Below, one piece after another: positions 10,251 through 18,876 of a DNA stretch of 64,000 bases. Below the pieces are notes generated by a model that searched no databases, was not told the origin of the DNA, and saw only the letters and a list, made by a program, of their open reading frames with translations. Source of the DNA: Methylococcus sp. EFPC2. GTDB taxonomy: Bacteria > Pseudomonadota > Gammaproteobacteria > Methylococcales > Methylococcaceae. Location of the stretch: contig NZ_CP070491.1 in the NCBI RefSeq assembly GCF_016925495.1, forward strand, positions 2,480,001-2,544,000, read 5' to 3'. Made by a program: the position numbers and the translations under genes. Numbering within the stretch: the stretch's first letter is position 1; each line of letters starts with the position of its first letter.

Positions 10251-10931
10251 ATGAACTCTCATGAGAATGGATACGACATTGTTTTGGCAGATACACCCGA
10301 AAGCAAGAGGATACACTTTAAGCTTCGGTATGACGTCTACTGCCTTGAAAAAGGGTACGAAGAAGCGAAAAAATTCGTCGATCAATTAGAAGTTGACGAG
10401 TATGACGATACATCGGCCCATTTCCTGATTCGCTGCAGGGCTACGCAGTCATGGATTGGCACATATAGGATAGTTTTCAATCGCTTCAATGAACTACCGC
10501 TCAGCAAACATGCTTCAATATATCCCGAGCATATTCCAACGCACGGAGGAATAAGCGCCGAATTTTCTCGTCTAGCAATTCTGCGTCGATTCCAAGTCCC
10601 CAAGAATGGAGCAATCACCGATGCACAGTTTGAGTGCCACATCTTAATGAAAGCCATCCACAGCGGTATTAGCTATTCGAGACAGAAGGGGGCGATGGAC
10701 GTTGTTTTCTTCTGCCAACGATCGCTGGGCAGAGTGGTCGATAAGCTAGGGCTGGTAGTAAAGCAAATTGGCCCGAAGTCTCAATATCGAGGATCCCGTT
10801 ATCCATATCTAGGGCGGCTTAACGACTTTCAAAACGGCTTCACCTCCGAGATTGCTTTGCAATGCTTCAAGCAGCACGGAACTTACTACCACTACTCAGA
10901 TTACTTCCATCCTCGGGTCATGGCCGCATAG
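10251..10931 (+). CDS. PEP-CTERM/exosortase-associated N-acyl amino acid synthase-like acyltransferase (copy 1)
   Basis: A 226-residue protein resembling the FeeM/NasR-like acyltransferases linked to PEP-CTERM/exosortase systems. These share the GNAT/LuxI-type fold and transfer a fatty acyl group, probably from acyl-ACP, to an amino acid. Diagnostic stretches are LRYDVYCLEKGYEE near residue 25, EVDEYDDTSAHFLI near residue 45, a G-YRIVFN segment, then LPLSK and AEFSRLAI. A purine-rich GAGAGAAAGAG precedes the ATG. The acyl chain and amino acid cannot be read from the sequence. A second, divergent copy lies at 12257-13036, so two substrates are possible. Confidence 0.82.
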   Translation: MNSHENGYDIVLADTPESKRIHFKLRYDVYCLEKGYEEAKKFVDQLEVDEYDDTSAHFLIRCRATQSWIGTYRIVFNRFNELPLSKHASIYPEHIPTHGGISAEFSRLAILRRFQVPKNGAITDAQFECHILMKAIHSGISYSRQKGAMDVVFFCQRSLGRVVDKLGLVVKQIGPKSQYRGSRYPYLGRLNDFQNGFTSEIALQCFKQHGTYYHYSDYFHPRVMAA

Positions 10932-11299
10932 TTCTTATGCACGAAACATTTACACATTTCGTCGCTTGCTGCGGACCCAAACGACCAATACCGTGAAAAA
11001 ATTTGAAACGTGGGTTATAGAATCTACAGCAGCCCCGGCGACAATAGCCAGCAATTCGTCTATTTCTGATAGACACCGCCCAGCAACTCACCTTTCAACC
11101 TCCATTTACCGTGCCTCGAAACGCAATCCGGCAAGCCCACATTTTTTTCAAAAAGCCGGTTTTTCGCGACATTGACACACGACGTGGCACAGTTCCCGCT
11201 TGAAATGCCCCGAGCCCTGTTGACAGCCCCACTTAGCGCATCATCATTCAACCGCTCCTCGACTTCCGGGAACATAAGCGAGAGCACGTGCAGAACATC
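10932..11299. other. Non-coding stretch between acyltransferase 1 and the IS3 relic
   Basis: No gene is recognised. The only notable element is a sigma-54-like sequence at 11185-11200, listed separately. Confidence 0.45.
11185..11200 (+). promoter_or_regulatory. Possible sigma-54 promoter-like site
   Basis: TGGCAC at 11185-11190 is followed by CGCT, with GG and GC separated by the required 10 bases. The -12 element (CCGCT) is poorer than the consensus TTGCT, and no gene starts close downstream. It may be a remnant of a lost PEP-CTERM gene or chance. Confidence 0.25.
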
Positions 11300-11976
11300 G
11301 CATCCGCTTCGACCGGACGGCAAAATGGGATCCCCCCAAATCCTGCGCGAACCGCGACGACATAGGGACCATACCATCAACCGAAAACGGATCAACCGGC
11401 TGAATGGGCGTCATGACCCTTGCCTCAGCGGAACTAAGCCCGATACATACCACCCACCCTCATCCGCACAGCACCCCAAAAAACCGCACCTACTGCAAGG
11501 CAAGATCCTTGAGCGCCTTAACCAGGTCGGGTCGACTGACATCACCCCTATGTGCCCATGGCCAAGGGAGATGTGTATCTGGCCGCAATCCTGAACGGGT
11601 ATTCCCGGCGCGCGCTGAATTGGCTTGGATCAACACTCTGGAGACCGCAGTCCGTGTGTCGGCGCTCCAAGAGCGCCTTGGCAAGCTGTGGCCACCCCGA
11701 GTTTTCAACATGGGCCAAAAGGCGCCCAATTTACCGGGGAAGCCTTCACAAACACGCTCAAGGCCCACGGCATCGCCATTAGTACTTGACCGGCAAAGGC
11801 CAGACGTTGGATAACGTCTTCGTCGAACTCCTAATGGCGAACGCTGAAGTACGAGCACATTTACCTGAATCCAGCGGAGAACGGTACCGACCTCAAGCCC
11901 AGACTGGCAACCTATATCACTTGGTACAACGGGAAACGACTACATTCCCGCATCGACGAGAAAACGCCTGATTGCT
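11300..11976 (+). pseudogene. Decayed IS3-family transposase (OrfB) remnant
   Basis: The remnant is read by joining frames. INRKRINRL is followed by a frameshift, then HPKKPHLL, NQVGSTDIT (IS3 consensus NQVWSTDIT), MAKGDVYLAAILNGYSRRALNW, AQFTGEAFTNTLKAHGIAIS, GKGQTLDNVFVE, LKYEHIYLNP and finally WYNGKRLHSRIDEKTP. The order and spacing match the DDE integrase half of an IS3-family OrfB, but at least three frameshifts or stops interrupt it. The 5' boundary is approximate, no OrfA is visible and no terminal repeats were identified, so the copy is dead. Confidence 0.8.
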
Positions 11977-12065
11977 GAACAACAACCCCGTTCAGAGCTT
12001 ACAACCCCATTAGACTGTCTGAACGATGGGGACAACCTCATCCATAACGTGCGCACCATCGTCGG

Positions 12066-12183
12066 GGCGCCTCGAAAAACCTGTTCGCTCATGCTTCGAC
12101 AGGCTCAGCACGAACGGAACAAATTGATTTTCATAGGTCCGTTCGCACTGAGCTTGTCGAAGTGCGAGGTTTTTCGAGGTGCC
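12066..12183. repeat. Long imperfect inverted repeat (REP/MITE-like)
   Basis: The left arm, beginning ggcgcctcgaaaaacctg, pairs with the right arm, whose reverse complement begins ggcacctcgaaaaacctc. Both arms continue through a GCTTCGACAGGCTCAGCACGAACGG-type segment, leaving a central spacer of about 15-20 bases. The whole unit can fold into one long hairpin. Its outer bases resemble the ends of the IS5-type element at 37695-38689, so it could be a miniature derivative or an independent intergenic repeat. Confidence 0.75.
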
Positions 12184-12256
12184 CGTCGGTTGACAAATCG
12201 GAAAAAGCACGCTTTTCTCAACACAACCAGACATGAAGAGGACCCGGAGAATGCTC

Positions 12257-13036
12257 ATGCCTTCGATACGCGAAAGCTTTAACAAATACTTTGAAATCGT
12301 ACCGGCGATTACAGAAGACCTACGGAAGCTCGGATTTCAGATACGCTATCAGGTGTATTGCGAGGAGCTCGGCTTCGAAAATAAAGCCGATTTTCCGGAT
12401 GGCTATGAAATAGATGAATACGACCACCGCTCTTACCTTTGTCTTCTACGGCATAAGGAAAGTCAAAAGTACGTGGGGACCGTAAGACTGGTTACCAGCA
12501 ACTTATCATCCCATCGTCACGAATTGCCTTTCGAGCGATATTGTACTGTCGATCGCAACATTGTCGACATGGACAGCCTTCCTCCCCGCAGCTATGGCGA
12601 AATTTCCCGCTTGGCAGTAATTTCCGCGTTTCGCCGCCGCGCGGGCGAAAGCACCACCCCCTATCCTACTGTCCCAGAAAGTATCGAATCACAACCCTCA
12701 TCACAGCTTGATCGACGAAGCATTCCGCATATTGCTCTTGGACTCTATCTCGCTGCCGCCGCAGTAGGTTTAAATCTTGGCATGGAGCGGGCATTCGCCA
12801 TGATGGAGCCTAGCCTCGCACGACGACTTAAGGCTTTCGGTATTCATTTTGAACAAATTGGAGCCGCGGTAGAACACCGCGGGTTACGCGGCCCTTTCCA
12901 GATCACCCGGGAAAGCCTGGAGAAACACCTTTCCTCCGAAATCCACGAACTATTAACCGATATAACAAAGGGAGTGGAAGAATTCACCCATATCTCCCCG
13001 GAACTGGATCAAAACGAGAAGCGCAGCTCACTGTAA
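12257..13036 (+). CDS. PEP-CTERM/exosortase-associated N-acyl amino acid synthase-like acyltransferase (copy 2)
   Basis: A 259-residue relative of the protein at 10251-10931, with the same signature order: IRYQVYCEELGFEN, then EIDEYDHRSYLCLLRH, VGTVRLVTSN, LPFERYC and YGEISRLAVISAFRR. It has an extra low-complexity insert after the RLAVI motif (a Pro/Ser/Thr-rich stretch), a frequent variable region in this family. I start at ATG 12257, with GGAG 8 bases upstream, rather than at the ATGs at 12233 or 12251. A TTGACA at 12190-12195 may be part of its promoter. The last 28 bases overlap the end of the convergent DUF1302 gene. Likely product: an N-acyl amino acid, substrate unknown. Confidence 0.83.
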   Translation: MPSIRESFNKYFEIVPAITEDLRKLGFQIRYQVYCEELGFENKADFPDGYEIDEYDHRSYLCLLRHKESQKYVGTVRLVTSNLSSHRHELPFERYCTVDRNIVDMDSLPPRSYGEISRLAVISAFRRRAGESTTPYPTVPESIESQPSSQLDRRSIPHIALGLYLAAAAVGLNLGMERAFAMMEPSLARRLKAFGIHFEQIGAAVEHRGLRGPFQITRESLEKHLSSEIHELLTDITKGVEEFTHISPELDQNEKRSSL

Positions 13037-14412
13037 ATCCGGTCCTTTTCATTATATTGACCAAAAACGCCTTGCCGACCACCACCGAAAGCGTCTATCC
13101 CGTTAACCCACCGCCAATTCGTCGTAAACTCCCAAGTGAGCTTAGTTTGCAACATCCAATCGTTATGATTGAAGCCGTGCACATAAAGCACCTCCGGCTC
13201 TAGCTTAGGATGTAGTGCTCGCGTACTGAATAAAAATGAGACTCCCGAATCAACCCTGTCCGCAACGACGTCTCTATGCCAGTCCGTAATTACGCTCTGA
13301 AAGAACTGAATATTAAAGCGAGTATTTTCCAACTCCTCAAGCGTATAATCAATACCAGCAATATAATCTAGGATATCCTGACCAACTAAACCATCACTAT
13401 CCCGCTGATCGGTAACAGATAGTGGCCTACCCATAGAATAAACAGCTTCCGCCTTAAAAACCGCGGTACGCGAAATGTCCTTCGCCATGGTTACGCCGAA
13501 TTGCTGTATGCGCTTGTGGATCGGAGTAAAGGTAATCACTGCTTCCGACTCCCTTACAGTTCTGCGAAACGAAGGAGAAAGTTCCGGTGTGCTATAGTAA
13601 AAAAGTGAGGCATCCCAGCCATTCTTCAAATACGAAGTACGCACCCCATAAGCAGAGTTGCCCAAGGTTTGCGATGGCGCTTTGTCGTCGTAAGTAATCG
13701 TACGAAATCCCGAAATATCAGGGGTAGTAAACGGATAAAACTCGGAACCTACCTTGCCGATATCATTAACCGTTGGCACAGGCACCCAAACAAACTCGGC
13801 ATGCAAGTCTGCATGGAAGTATTCACTCCTAATGGCCCATTGAGGTATTCGCAGGAGATCAAAATCGGGGAGAATAAACTGGCGAAGATCTTTGGCAGAT
13901 ACCACATCAGCAACAAACAGACCAACCATCTCTCCCCAAATTATATGTTGGCGGCCAACGCGAAAATCCCAATCACCCGCCGAAAAATCCAAGTAAGTTT
14001 CTCGTATCGAGAAATCAAAGCGCTGATCATTGCGGACCGAGGAAGAGTAATAATTGGTAAGATCATAAATTGGGTCATATGTAAACCGAATATTCGCAAC
14101 CCAATTTACACTTTTACCCACTTCCCCCTTACTGCCGACTTCAAATATGTTCCTGAATTTCGACCAATGACCGGGACCTGGCCACGTATAGGCCAACTCG
14201 CTTTGGAGGAAACCCTTGATCGGCGGCAAGGTGAAGTCATCTTCTCGAACAGAAGAGGAATTTTTCCCGCCGACCGACGACTCGCTTTTCTCTTTTTCGA
14301 TCTCGAACAGATCACCAAAACTTTTCGGTTCTTCGGCGGCGGCAATCGAAGCAAAGCTAATTGCAATCAAGAGTAAGTGCTTCACATGAAATTTGCTGGC
14401 GATGATCATCAT
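13009..14412 (-). CDS. DUF1302-family outer-membrane beta-barrel protein
   Basis: A 467-residue exported protein. The N-terminal signal peptide (basic start, HLLLIAISFASIAAA core, cleavage near A-E-E) is followed by alternating-hydrophobic strands and a terminal Phe (RFSF), the C-terminal signature of outer-membrane barrels. The stretch GRQHIIWGEMVGLFVADVVSAKDL is characteristic of DUF1302. Members of this family often accompany LolA-like proteins or RND/ABC exporters and are presumed to move hydrophobic compounds at the outer membrane. It is somewhat short for the family. It is followed upstream on the same strand by a LolD-like ATPase after 219 bases, suggesting one transport unit. Confidence 0.85.
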   Translation of the reverse strand: MMIIASKFHVKHLLLIAISFASIAAAEEPKSFGDLFEIEKEKSESSVGGKNSSSVREDDFTLPPIKGFLQSELAYTWPGPGHWSKFRNIFEVGSKGEVGKSVNWVANIRFTYDPIYDLTNYYSSSVRNDQRFDFSIRETYLDFSAGDWDFRVGRQHIIWGEMVGLFVADVVSAKDLRQFILPDFDLLRIPQWAIRSEYFHADLHAEFVWVPVPTVNDIGKVGSEFYPFTTPDISGFRTITYDDKAPSQTLGNSAYGVRTSYLKNGWDASLFYYSTPELSPSFRRTVRESEAVITFTPIHKRIQQFGVTMAKDISRTAVFKAEAVYSMGRPLSVTDQRDSDGLVGQDILDYIAGIDYTLEELENTRFNIQFFQSVITDWHRDVVADRVDSGVSFLFSTRALHPKLEPEVLYVHGFNHNDWMLQTKLTWEFTTNWRWVNGIDAFGGGRQGVFGQYNEKDRIYSELRFSF

Positions 14413-14631
14413 GCGAATCGATAGCTTACGATACTGTTAGAGTACAACCGAACTTCTCAAAAAGCACTTACTTAGTAGAACTAATTTACCTTCCGGACAG
14501 GGGTTTTACCGGAGTACCCGAGCGACCCTCCTCGCCAGATCACCGACCATTTCCGCTGGATAACGCCTGAATCGTATTTGCGGGCATAAACGTATGTTAA
14601 GAACATCTGAAATTCGATTTCATCCATACGC

Positions 14632-15369
14632 TTAGTGCTCAACATCACCCAAAAACGGGCTGTATATGCCCCGTATGGTATCCGCGGCTTGATCACTCGC
14701 AACAAGGCGCCCGTCCGAAATTTTCACAATTCGGTGAGCCATACCCATAACACGTGGGTCGTGGGTTGAAAAAATAAATGTGGTCTGTTCGGCTTCATTG
14801 ATTTGTTTCATTAGCTCCAGCACCTCCTGACCCGTTTTGGAATCAAGGTTCGCAGTCGGTTCGTCCGCGAGCACAATTCGCGGATTACCAGCTAAAGCCC
14901 TAGCTATAGCAACACGCTGCCGCTGCCCTCCACTTAGCTCATTCGGCCTATGCCCGGCGTAAACGCTCAATCCAACCATATCGAGATAATATTTCACTCG
15001 TTCGGATCGGAGCTTGCGGCTCATATCCTTTCGAAATAGCAGGGGATATTCGACGTTTTCCCAAGCCGATAAAACAGGCAAAAGATTGAAAGTCTGAAAT
15101 ATGAAACCAATGGTATGCAATCGAATATCAGCAAGTTGGTTGGCCCCACAACGACTAACCTCCATGCCACCGATAAATATCTGGCCACTCGACGCCTTAT
15201 CGATACATCCTATCAAGTTAAGTAGCGTAGACTTGCCGCTACCGGAAGGGCCTGCGATTGCAAGAAACTCACCAGCCTCAATGGATAACGACACGTCGAC
15301 CAGCGCATCAACCCGTTGCTTACCTAGCAAATAGCTTTTGGAGGCATGAAAAACCCTAACGACTTCCAT
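14632..15369 (-). CDS. LolD/MacB-type ABC transporter ATPase
   Basis: A 245-residue ATPase with Walker A GPSGSGKST (residues 40-48), Q-loop near residue 92, signature LSGGQ (145-149), Walker B IVLADE and D-loop with NLDSKTG, then the H-loop STHD. The VxKSY.......AL-DVSLSI start is typical of the LolD/MacB/FtsE group that pairs with FtsX-like permeases. AGG lies 6 bases before the ATG. The two permeases at 17519-20103 on the same strand are the obvious partners, although an IS630 relic and a reversed LolA-like gene now separate them. Likely role: energising extraction of a lipid or lipoprotein from the inner membrane. Confidence 0.9.
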   Translation of the reverse strand: MEVVRVFHASKSYLLGKQRVDALVDVSLSIEAGEFLAIAGPSGSGKSTLLNLIGCIDKASSGQIFIGGMEVSRCGANQLADIRLHTIGFIFQTFNLLPVLSAWENVEYPLLFRKDMSRKLRSERVKYYLDMVGLSVYAGHRPNELSGGQRQRVAIARALAGNPRIVLADEPTANLDSKTGQEVLELMKQINEAEQTTFIFSTHDPRVMGMAHRIVKISDGRLVASDQAADTIRGIYSPFLGDVEH

Positions 15370-15782
15370 ATTAACCTAGTTACTGAACAACATTTGCTTG
15401 AACATAGCATAAATTCTGTCAGAAAGCAGTCCGATACCAATTTCCCCACGGAAAAAACGATGGATTCCGGCAACTTCCCGTCATTACTTGCCCTTTCCAC
15501 GCTGGTCACGACAAACTAACGTGCTAGACTTACCGTTAATCTACATACACATTCACGAAAAATCCCTACGCAAAGAGCCGTAACAAGTTGATTCATTAGC
15601 TACCAAAAGAACTGATGGAGCATGCCAATGGCGAAACTATTAATCTGCCCCCCCTAAATAGCGTACATACTGAGGGAGCATGTATCCCGATTCTAGGTAC
15701 GTTTTTGTACGGAAAATAGTGGCTAGTTATGTGCTTCGCGTCAAGTTGATTTGCCGTAAACTCGCGACCTGCTCGGCCAAGA
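15370..15782. other. Non-coding stretch upstream of the IS630 relic
   Basis: No gene is recognised. It contains the ribosome-binding region of the ATPase gene at its left edge and probably the decayed left end of the IS630 relic, whose terminal repeat could not be located. Confidence 0.45.
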
Positions 15783-16468
15783 ATGATCGAGCGAGCAGTG
15801 GCACGGATTGCACTGCTTGCGCTGAAAGACGACGGGCGTGAATGCATGTTCGGGATCATCAAAAGGGCGAAGATTGGCACTAGCGTGATCAGGGCGGAGA
15901 CGATTGTGTTGTGCTGGCCGCCCAGGCACAGCGTCCAATTCGCGGGGCAGCAGCAGGTCCTGCACCGTGAAGCGACGCGGATTCGGCGGCGCAAGTAGCT
16001 GAAATCCGGTATGGTAAGCGTGCCGGACCGGCCAGGAATCGGGGCGCCGAGCAAACTAATGGACGACCAATGCCAGCAATTTAGCAATTTGGTAGAGAAT
16101 GAAGCGCTGTTAACGCGTCTGGAGCGTGACTACTTGGTGGTCATAGTTCGGACCACGTTGTCGAGCGGATTAGCAAGCCGATGGTGGCGATTCTGAACAA
16201 TGCCTTGATCTGGACAGCGAAAGCGCAGGAACCGAATTTGAAACCATTGATGTATAAAGGTATGACGTTTTGCTTCCCGCCGCAGTACAACCCGAAGTTG
16301 AACCGGATCGAAATTCTATGGAAAAAGATAAAACTCGAATGACTGCCACCCTAATCCTTCACGCCGAAAGAACTAGAACAGGCGATATACAAGATCGGGA
16401 CCGTTTTCGGCTCAGACACCAACTGGCTGTCTGCTAGGAACTTAATAGTGCGGCATTTAGTTAGCTAA
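15783..16468 (+). pseudogene. Decayed IS630-family transposase, internally deleted
   Basis: The N-terminal helix-turn-helix part is recognisable as SVIRAETIVLC....HSV....VLHREATRIRRRK and SGM-SVPDRPGIGAPSKLMDDQCQQF. After a deletion, the C-terminal DDE part reads KPMVAILNNALIWTAKA, MTFCFPPQYNPKLNRIEILWKKIKLE, then FTPKELEQAIYKIGTVFG. Premature stops (for example TGA where EW is expected after KLE) and frame changes show that it is dead. It is unrelated in detail to the second IS630 element at 20350-21430. The relic sits between the ABC ATPase and the LolA-like gene. Confidence 0.78.
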
Positions 16469-16547
16469 CCGTAGGCACAAAGAACAGAAGCGTTACGACG
16501 AACAGCTTGCTTCAACACATTAAAATCCAACTTTTCAAAGGCTTTTC

Positions 16548-17327
16548 ATGATTATCAGGCATTCACAAAAAAACGTACCGCACCGATTCGTCAGGTTATC
16601 TTTTGGAATCGCCGTGGCGCTGATGCTAGGTGCTATTTTTATACACCCTGCCGCAGCTGAAGATCCCGTCGAATTAGTTACAAAAGCAGATCACATTCGT
16701 TTTCCTGCCACCGACTTTCAGGTAAAAGTGGTAATAACCACGACCTCGGCCGACTCCCAGCCAGATGTCCACGAATATCAAGTCCTCTCAAAAGGCAACG
16801 AAAATACGATTGTCCACACAACTGAACCGGCGAGCGACCGGGGACAGATTTTGCTGATGAAGGGTCGCGATCTCTGGGTCTTCATGCCCTCTGTGTCTCA
16901 GCCAGTACGCCTACCGCTTTCACAGAGACTAACCGGACAAGTGGCAAATGGTGATATGGCGCGCGCCAATTTTACCGGCGACTACACTCCTACGCTGTTA
17001 CGCACTGATACGATCAATAACACATCGTATCATGTCCTTGAACTTAATGCCGTTGATCGAACCGTAACCTATCACCGAGTACTTTACTGGATTGATAAAA
17101 CCAGCTATCGGCCGTTTAAAGCCGAGTTCTACTCGCTTTCAAATCACCTTATAAAGACCGCCCATTACCGCAATTTTAAACAGATGGAGGGCGAAATACG
17201 GCCTACAGAGCTTCTCTTGATTGATGCTTTAAGCAACGAACAGTCGTTGTTGGTATACTCTGATATGAAACGCCGCGAATTACCTGATAAAATCTTCACC
17301 AAAGACTACCTAAAAAAACTGGAATAG
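16548..17327 (+). CDS. LolA-like outer-membrane lipoprotein-sorting protein
   Basis: A 259-residue exported protein with a signal peptide (RFVRLSFGIAVALMLGAIF, cleavage near PAAA-ED). It resembles the LolA_like group of periplasmic carriers. Features are the early helix and strands with DFQVKVVI, a VLSKGNENTIVHTTEPASDRGQILL region, LWVFMPSVSQPVRLPLSQRL (highly typical) and YRPFKAEFYSLS. AAAGG lies 7 bases before the ATG. It probably shields an acyl chain while crossing the periplasm between the LolC-like permeases and the DUF1302 barrel. It is oddly on the plus strand, whereas all other genes of the transport set are on the minus strand. Confidence 0.86.
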   Translation: MIIRHSQKNVPHRFVRLSFGIAVALMLGAIFIHPAAAEDPVELVTKADHIRFPATDFQVKVVITTTSADSQPDVHEYQVLSKGNENTIVHTTEPASDRGQILLMKGRDLWVFMPSVSQPVRLPLSQRLTGQVANGDMARANFTGDYTPTLLRTDTINNTSYHVLELNAVDRTVTYHRVLYWIDKTSYRPFKAEFYSLSNHLIKTAHYRNFKQMEGEIRPTELLLIDALSNEQSLLVYSDMKRRELPDKIFTKDYLKKLE

Positions 17328-17518
17328 TTGTGAGAGTGAATGGATTAGAATACCCCACCTCTTCTGCCACGACAGCTTACTGGCCCCAAGCGCTATTATT
17401 TGCTGTAATATTGGCGCTTAATCGGAAAAATCTTTTCCCATTCCGTTAAGTATGAGCATGCTATATTTATGATTTAGGTCTGCGGCAACTGAGTTGAGAT
17501 AACATGACACTGCCCCAG

Positions 17519-18730
17519 CTAAATGTTATTACGCAAAGCGTCAACAACGGGCAGCCGGGACGCTCTAATGGCAGGAATTACTGCCGCAGCGCTGGTCGCG
17601 GCAAATCCGACCAACGCAGCAATCACGATAACTTCCGGCACGATGCGAATATAGGCTGAATACCCCAACTCCGAATTCGGGGGGGGAGGCATGGGAATGC
17701 CAATTTCCGAGATCGCCCAAGCGGCGCCAATACCCACGACAACGCCAAGACCCGCACCTATAAGGCCTAATAGCGTGTACTCACTTACGATCAATCGAAA
17801 CACATAGCTACGACGGTTTCCGAGTGCCATTAATGTACCTATTTCTCCGACTCGTTCATAGATCGCCATATTTACGCCGTTGGCGACACTCAGCAAAACC
17901 ATGATAAGTATGATCAGTTGCAGAACGCCAAATTGGCTTTTATACAAGTCAACGACCTTGCTATAGAAATCGGCCAGCTCGTACCATGCCTTAGCCTCGT
18001 ACCCCATCCCAGGAAGATACGTTTTCATCTCCGCAAGTACTGCATCGGTGCGAACAGAGTCATTTAGCAAAACCACCACGCTGTGCACTCCCGTCGTAGC
18101 CAACAGGTCCTGTGCCGCCTGCAACGAAATCCGGACCGCTCGGTCATCAAACTCTTTCGAAAAACTTTGGAAAATACCTACCACTTCAAATTCGAGACTA
18201 TTCAGTGCCCCTTCAGGCGTATTCACGAGCAACGTAAGAAAATTTCCTGGCCTTAAATTTAAAGACTTGGCTACACCTTTCCCTAGTAAAATCCCCGTAG
18301 CGTCCGAGTCCACCAATTGGCGTCCTTCCACGATGGACAAAAACGTACCAAGGCGGTTTTCTTTATTAGCCTCAATTCCTTCCCCAATAATAGGAAGATC
18401 CGCCTTGCGATTATTGGCTAAACCGGAAAAATTAAGACGCGTCATCACATCGTTAACGTCATGAGTCCCTTTCAACCGATCCAGCAATATACCGGGCGAC
18501 TCCATGAGATATTTGAATGGGTCGCGCTGGCCGACCTCGTAATACCCTGAGTGATAAATCTGAATATGACCCAACTGCGAATGAATGGTAGCTTCGCGCA
18601 ATTGGATGAATATGTCCTCCACAAAACCACCGGTTAGAATAATGCCGGCCACGCCAAGAGCAATGGCTGTCAGAGTCAGCAGGGTACGGCCCGCATGCCT
18701 GAAAATGTTACGGAAAGCGAGTCGAAACAA
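17519..18730 (-). CDS. LolC/MacB-type ABC transporter permease (FtsX superfamily), second of two
   Basis: A 403-residue permease with one N-terminal membrane helix (TLLTLTAIALGVAGIILTGG), a large periplasmic MacB-PCD domain (about residues 40-260) and three C-terminal helices with the FtsX pattern (LIILIMVLLSVANGVNMAIYERVGEIGTLMALG). PMPPPP follows the third helix, as in its partner. The start appears to be a TTG at 18730 with GAGG 9 bases upstream. It lies 146 bases downstream of the paralogous permease, so the two probably form a LolC/LolE-like heterodimer driven by the ATPase at 14632-15369. Confidence 0.9.
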   Translation of the reverse strand: MFRLAFRNIFRHAGRTLLTLTAIALGVAGIILTGGFVEDIFIQLREATIHSQLGHIQIYHSGYYEVGQRDPFKYLMESPGILLDRLKGTHDVNDVMTRLNFSGLANNRKADLPIIGEGIEANKENRLGTFLSIVEGRQLVDSDATGILLGKGVAKSLNLRPGNFLTLLVNTPEGALNSLEFEVVGIFQSFSKEFDDRAVRISLQAAQDLLATTGVHSVVVLLNDSVRTDAVLAEMKTYLPGMGYEAKAWYELADFYSKVVDLYKSQFGVLQLIILIMVLLSVANGVNMAIYERVGEIGTLMALGNRRSYVFRLIVSEYTLLGLIGAGLGVVVGIGAAWAISEIGIPMPPPPNSELGYSAYIRIVPEVIVIAALVGFAATSAAAVIPAIRASRLPVVDALRNNI

Positions 18731-18876
18731 ATCGTTATACCTCGTATTTTGGACCGTGAGAACGATAACAAACGTGACTCTCCGCCTTCAATTATGTCCT
18801 CTCCATAAAGCGGAATATTCGTCATGCCACTCTAGTTTAATGGCATTTCACTCCCTCGGCTAACTCTTAACTTAAA

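Noticed and set aside
11404-11858. Independent small genes in the IS3 relic
   Set aside because: The frames are pieces of one decayed transposase when joined, not separate genes.
12233-12256. Earlier ATGs for acyltransferase 2
   Set aside because: The GGAG spacing fits only the ATG at 12257, and the extra residues are not family-like.
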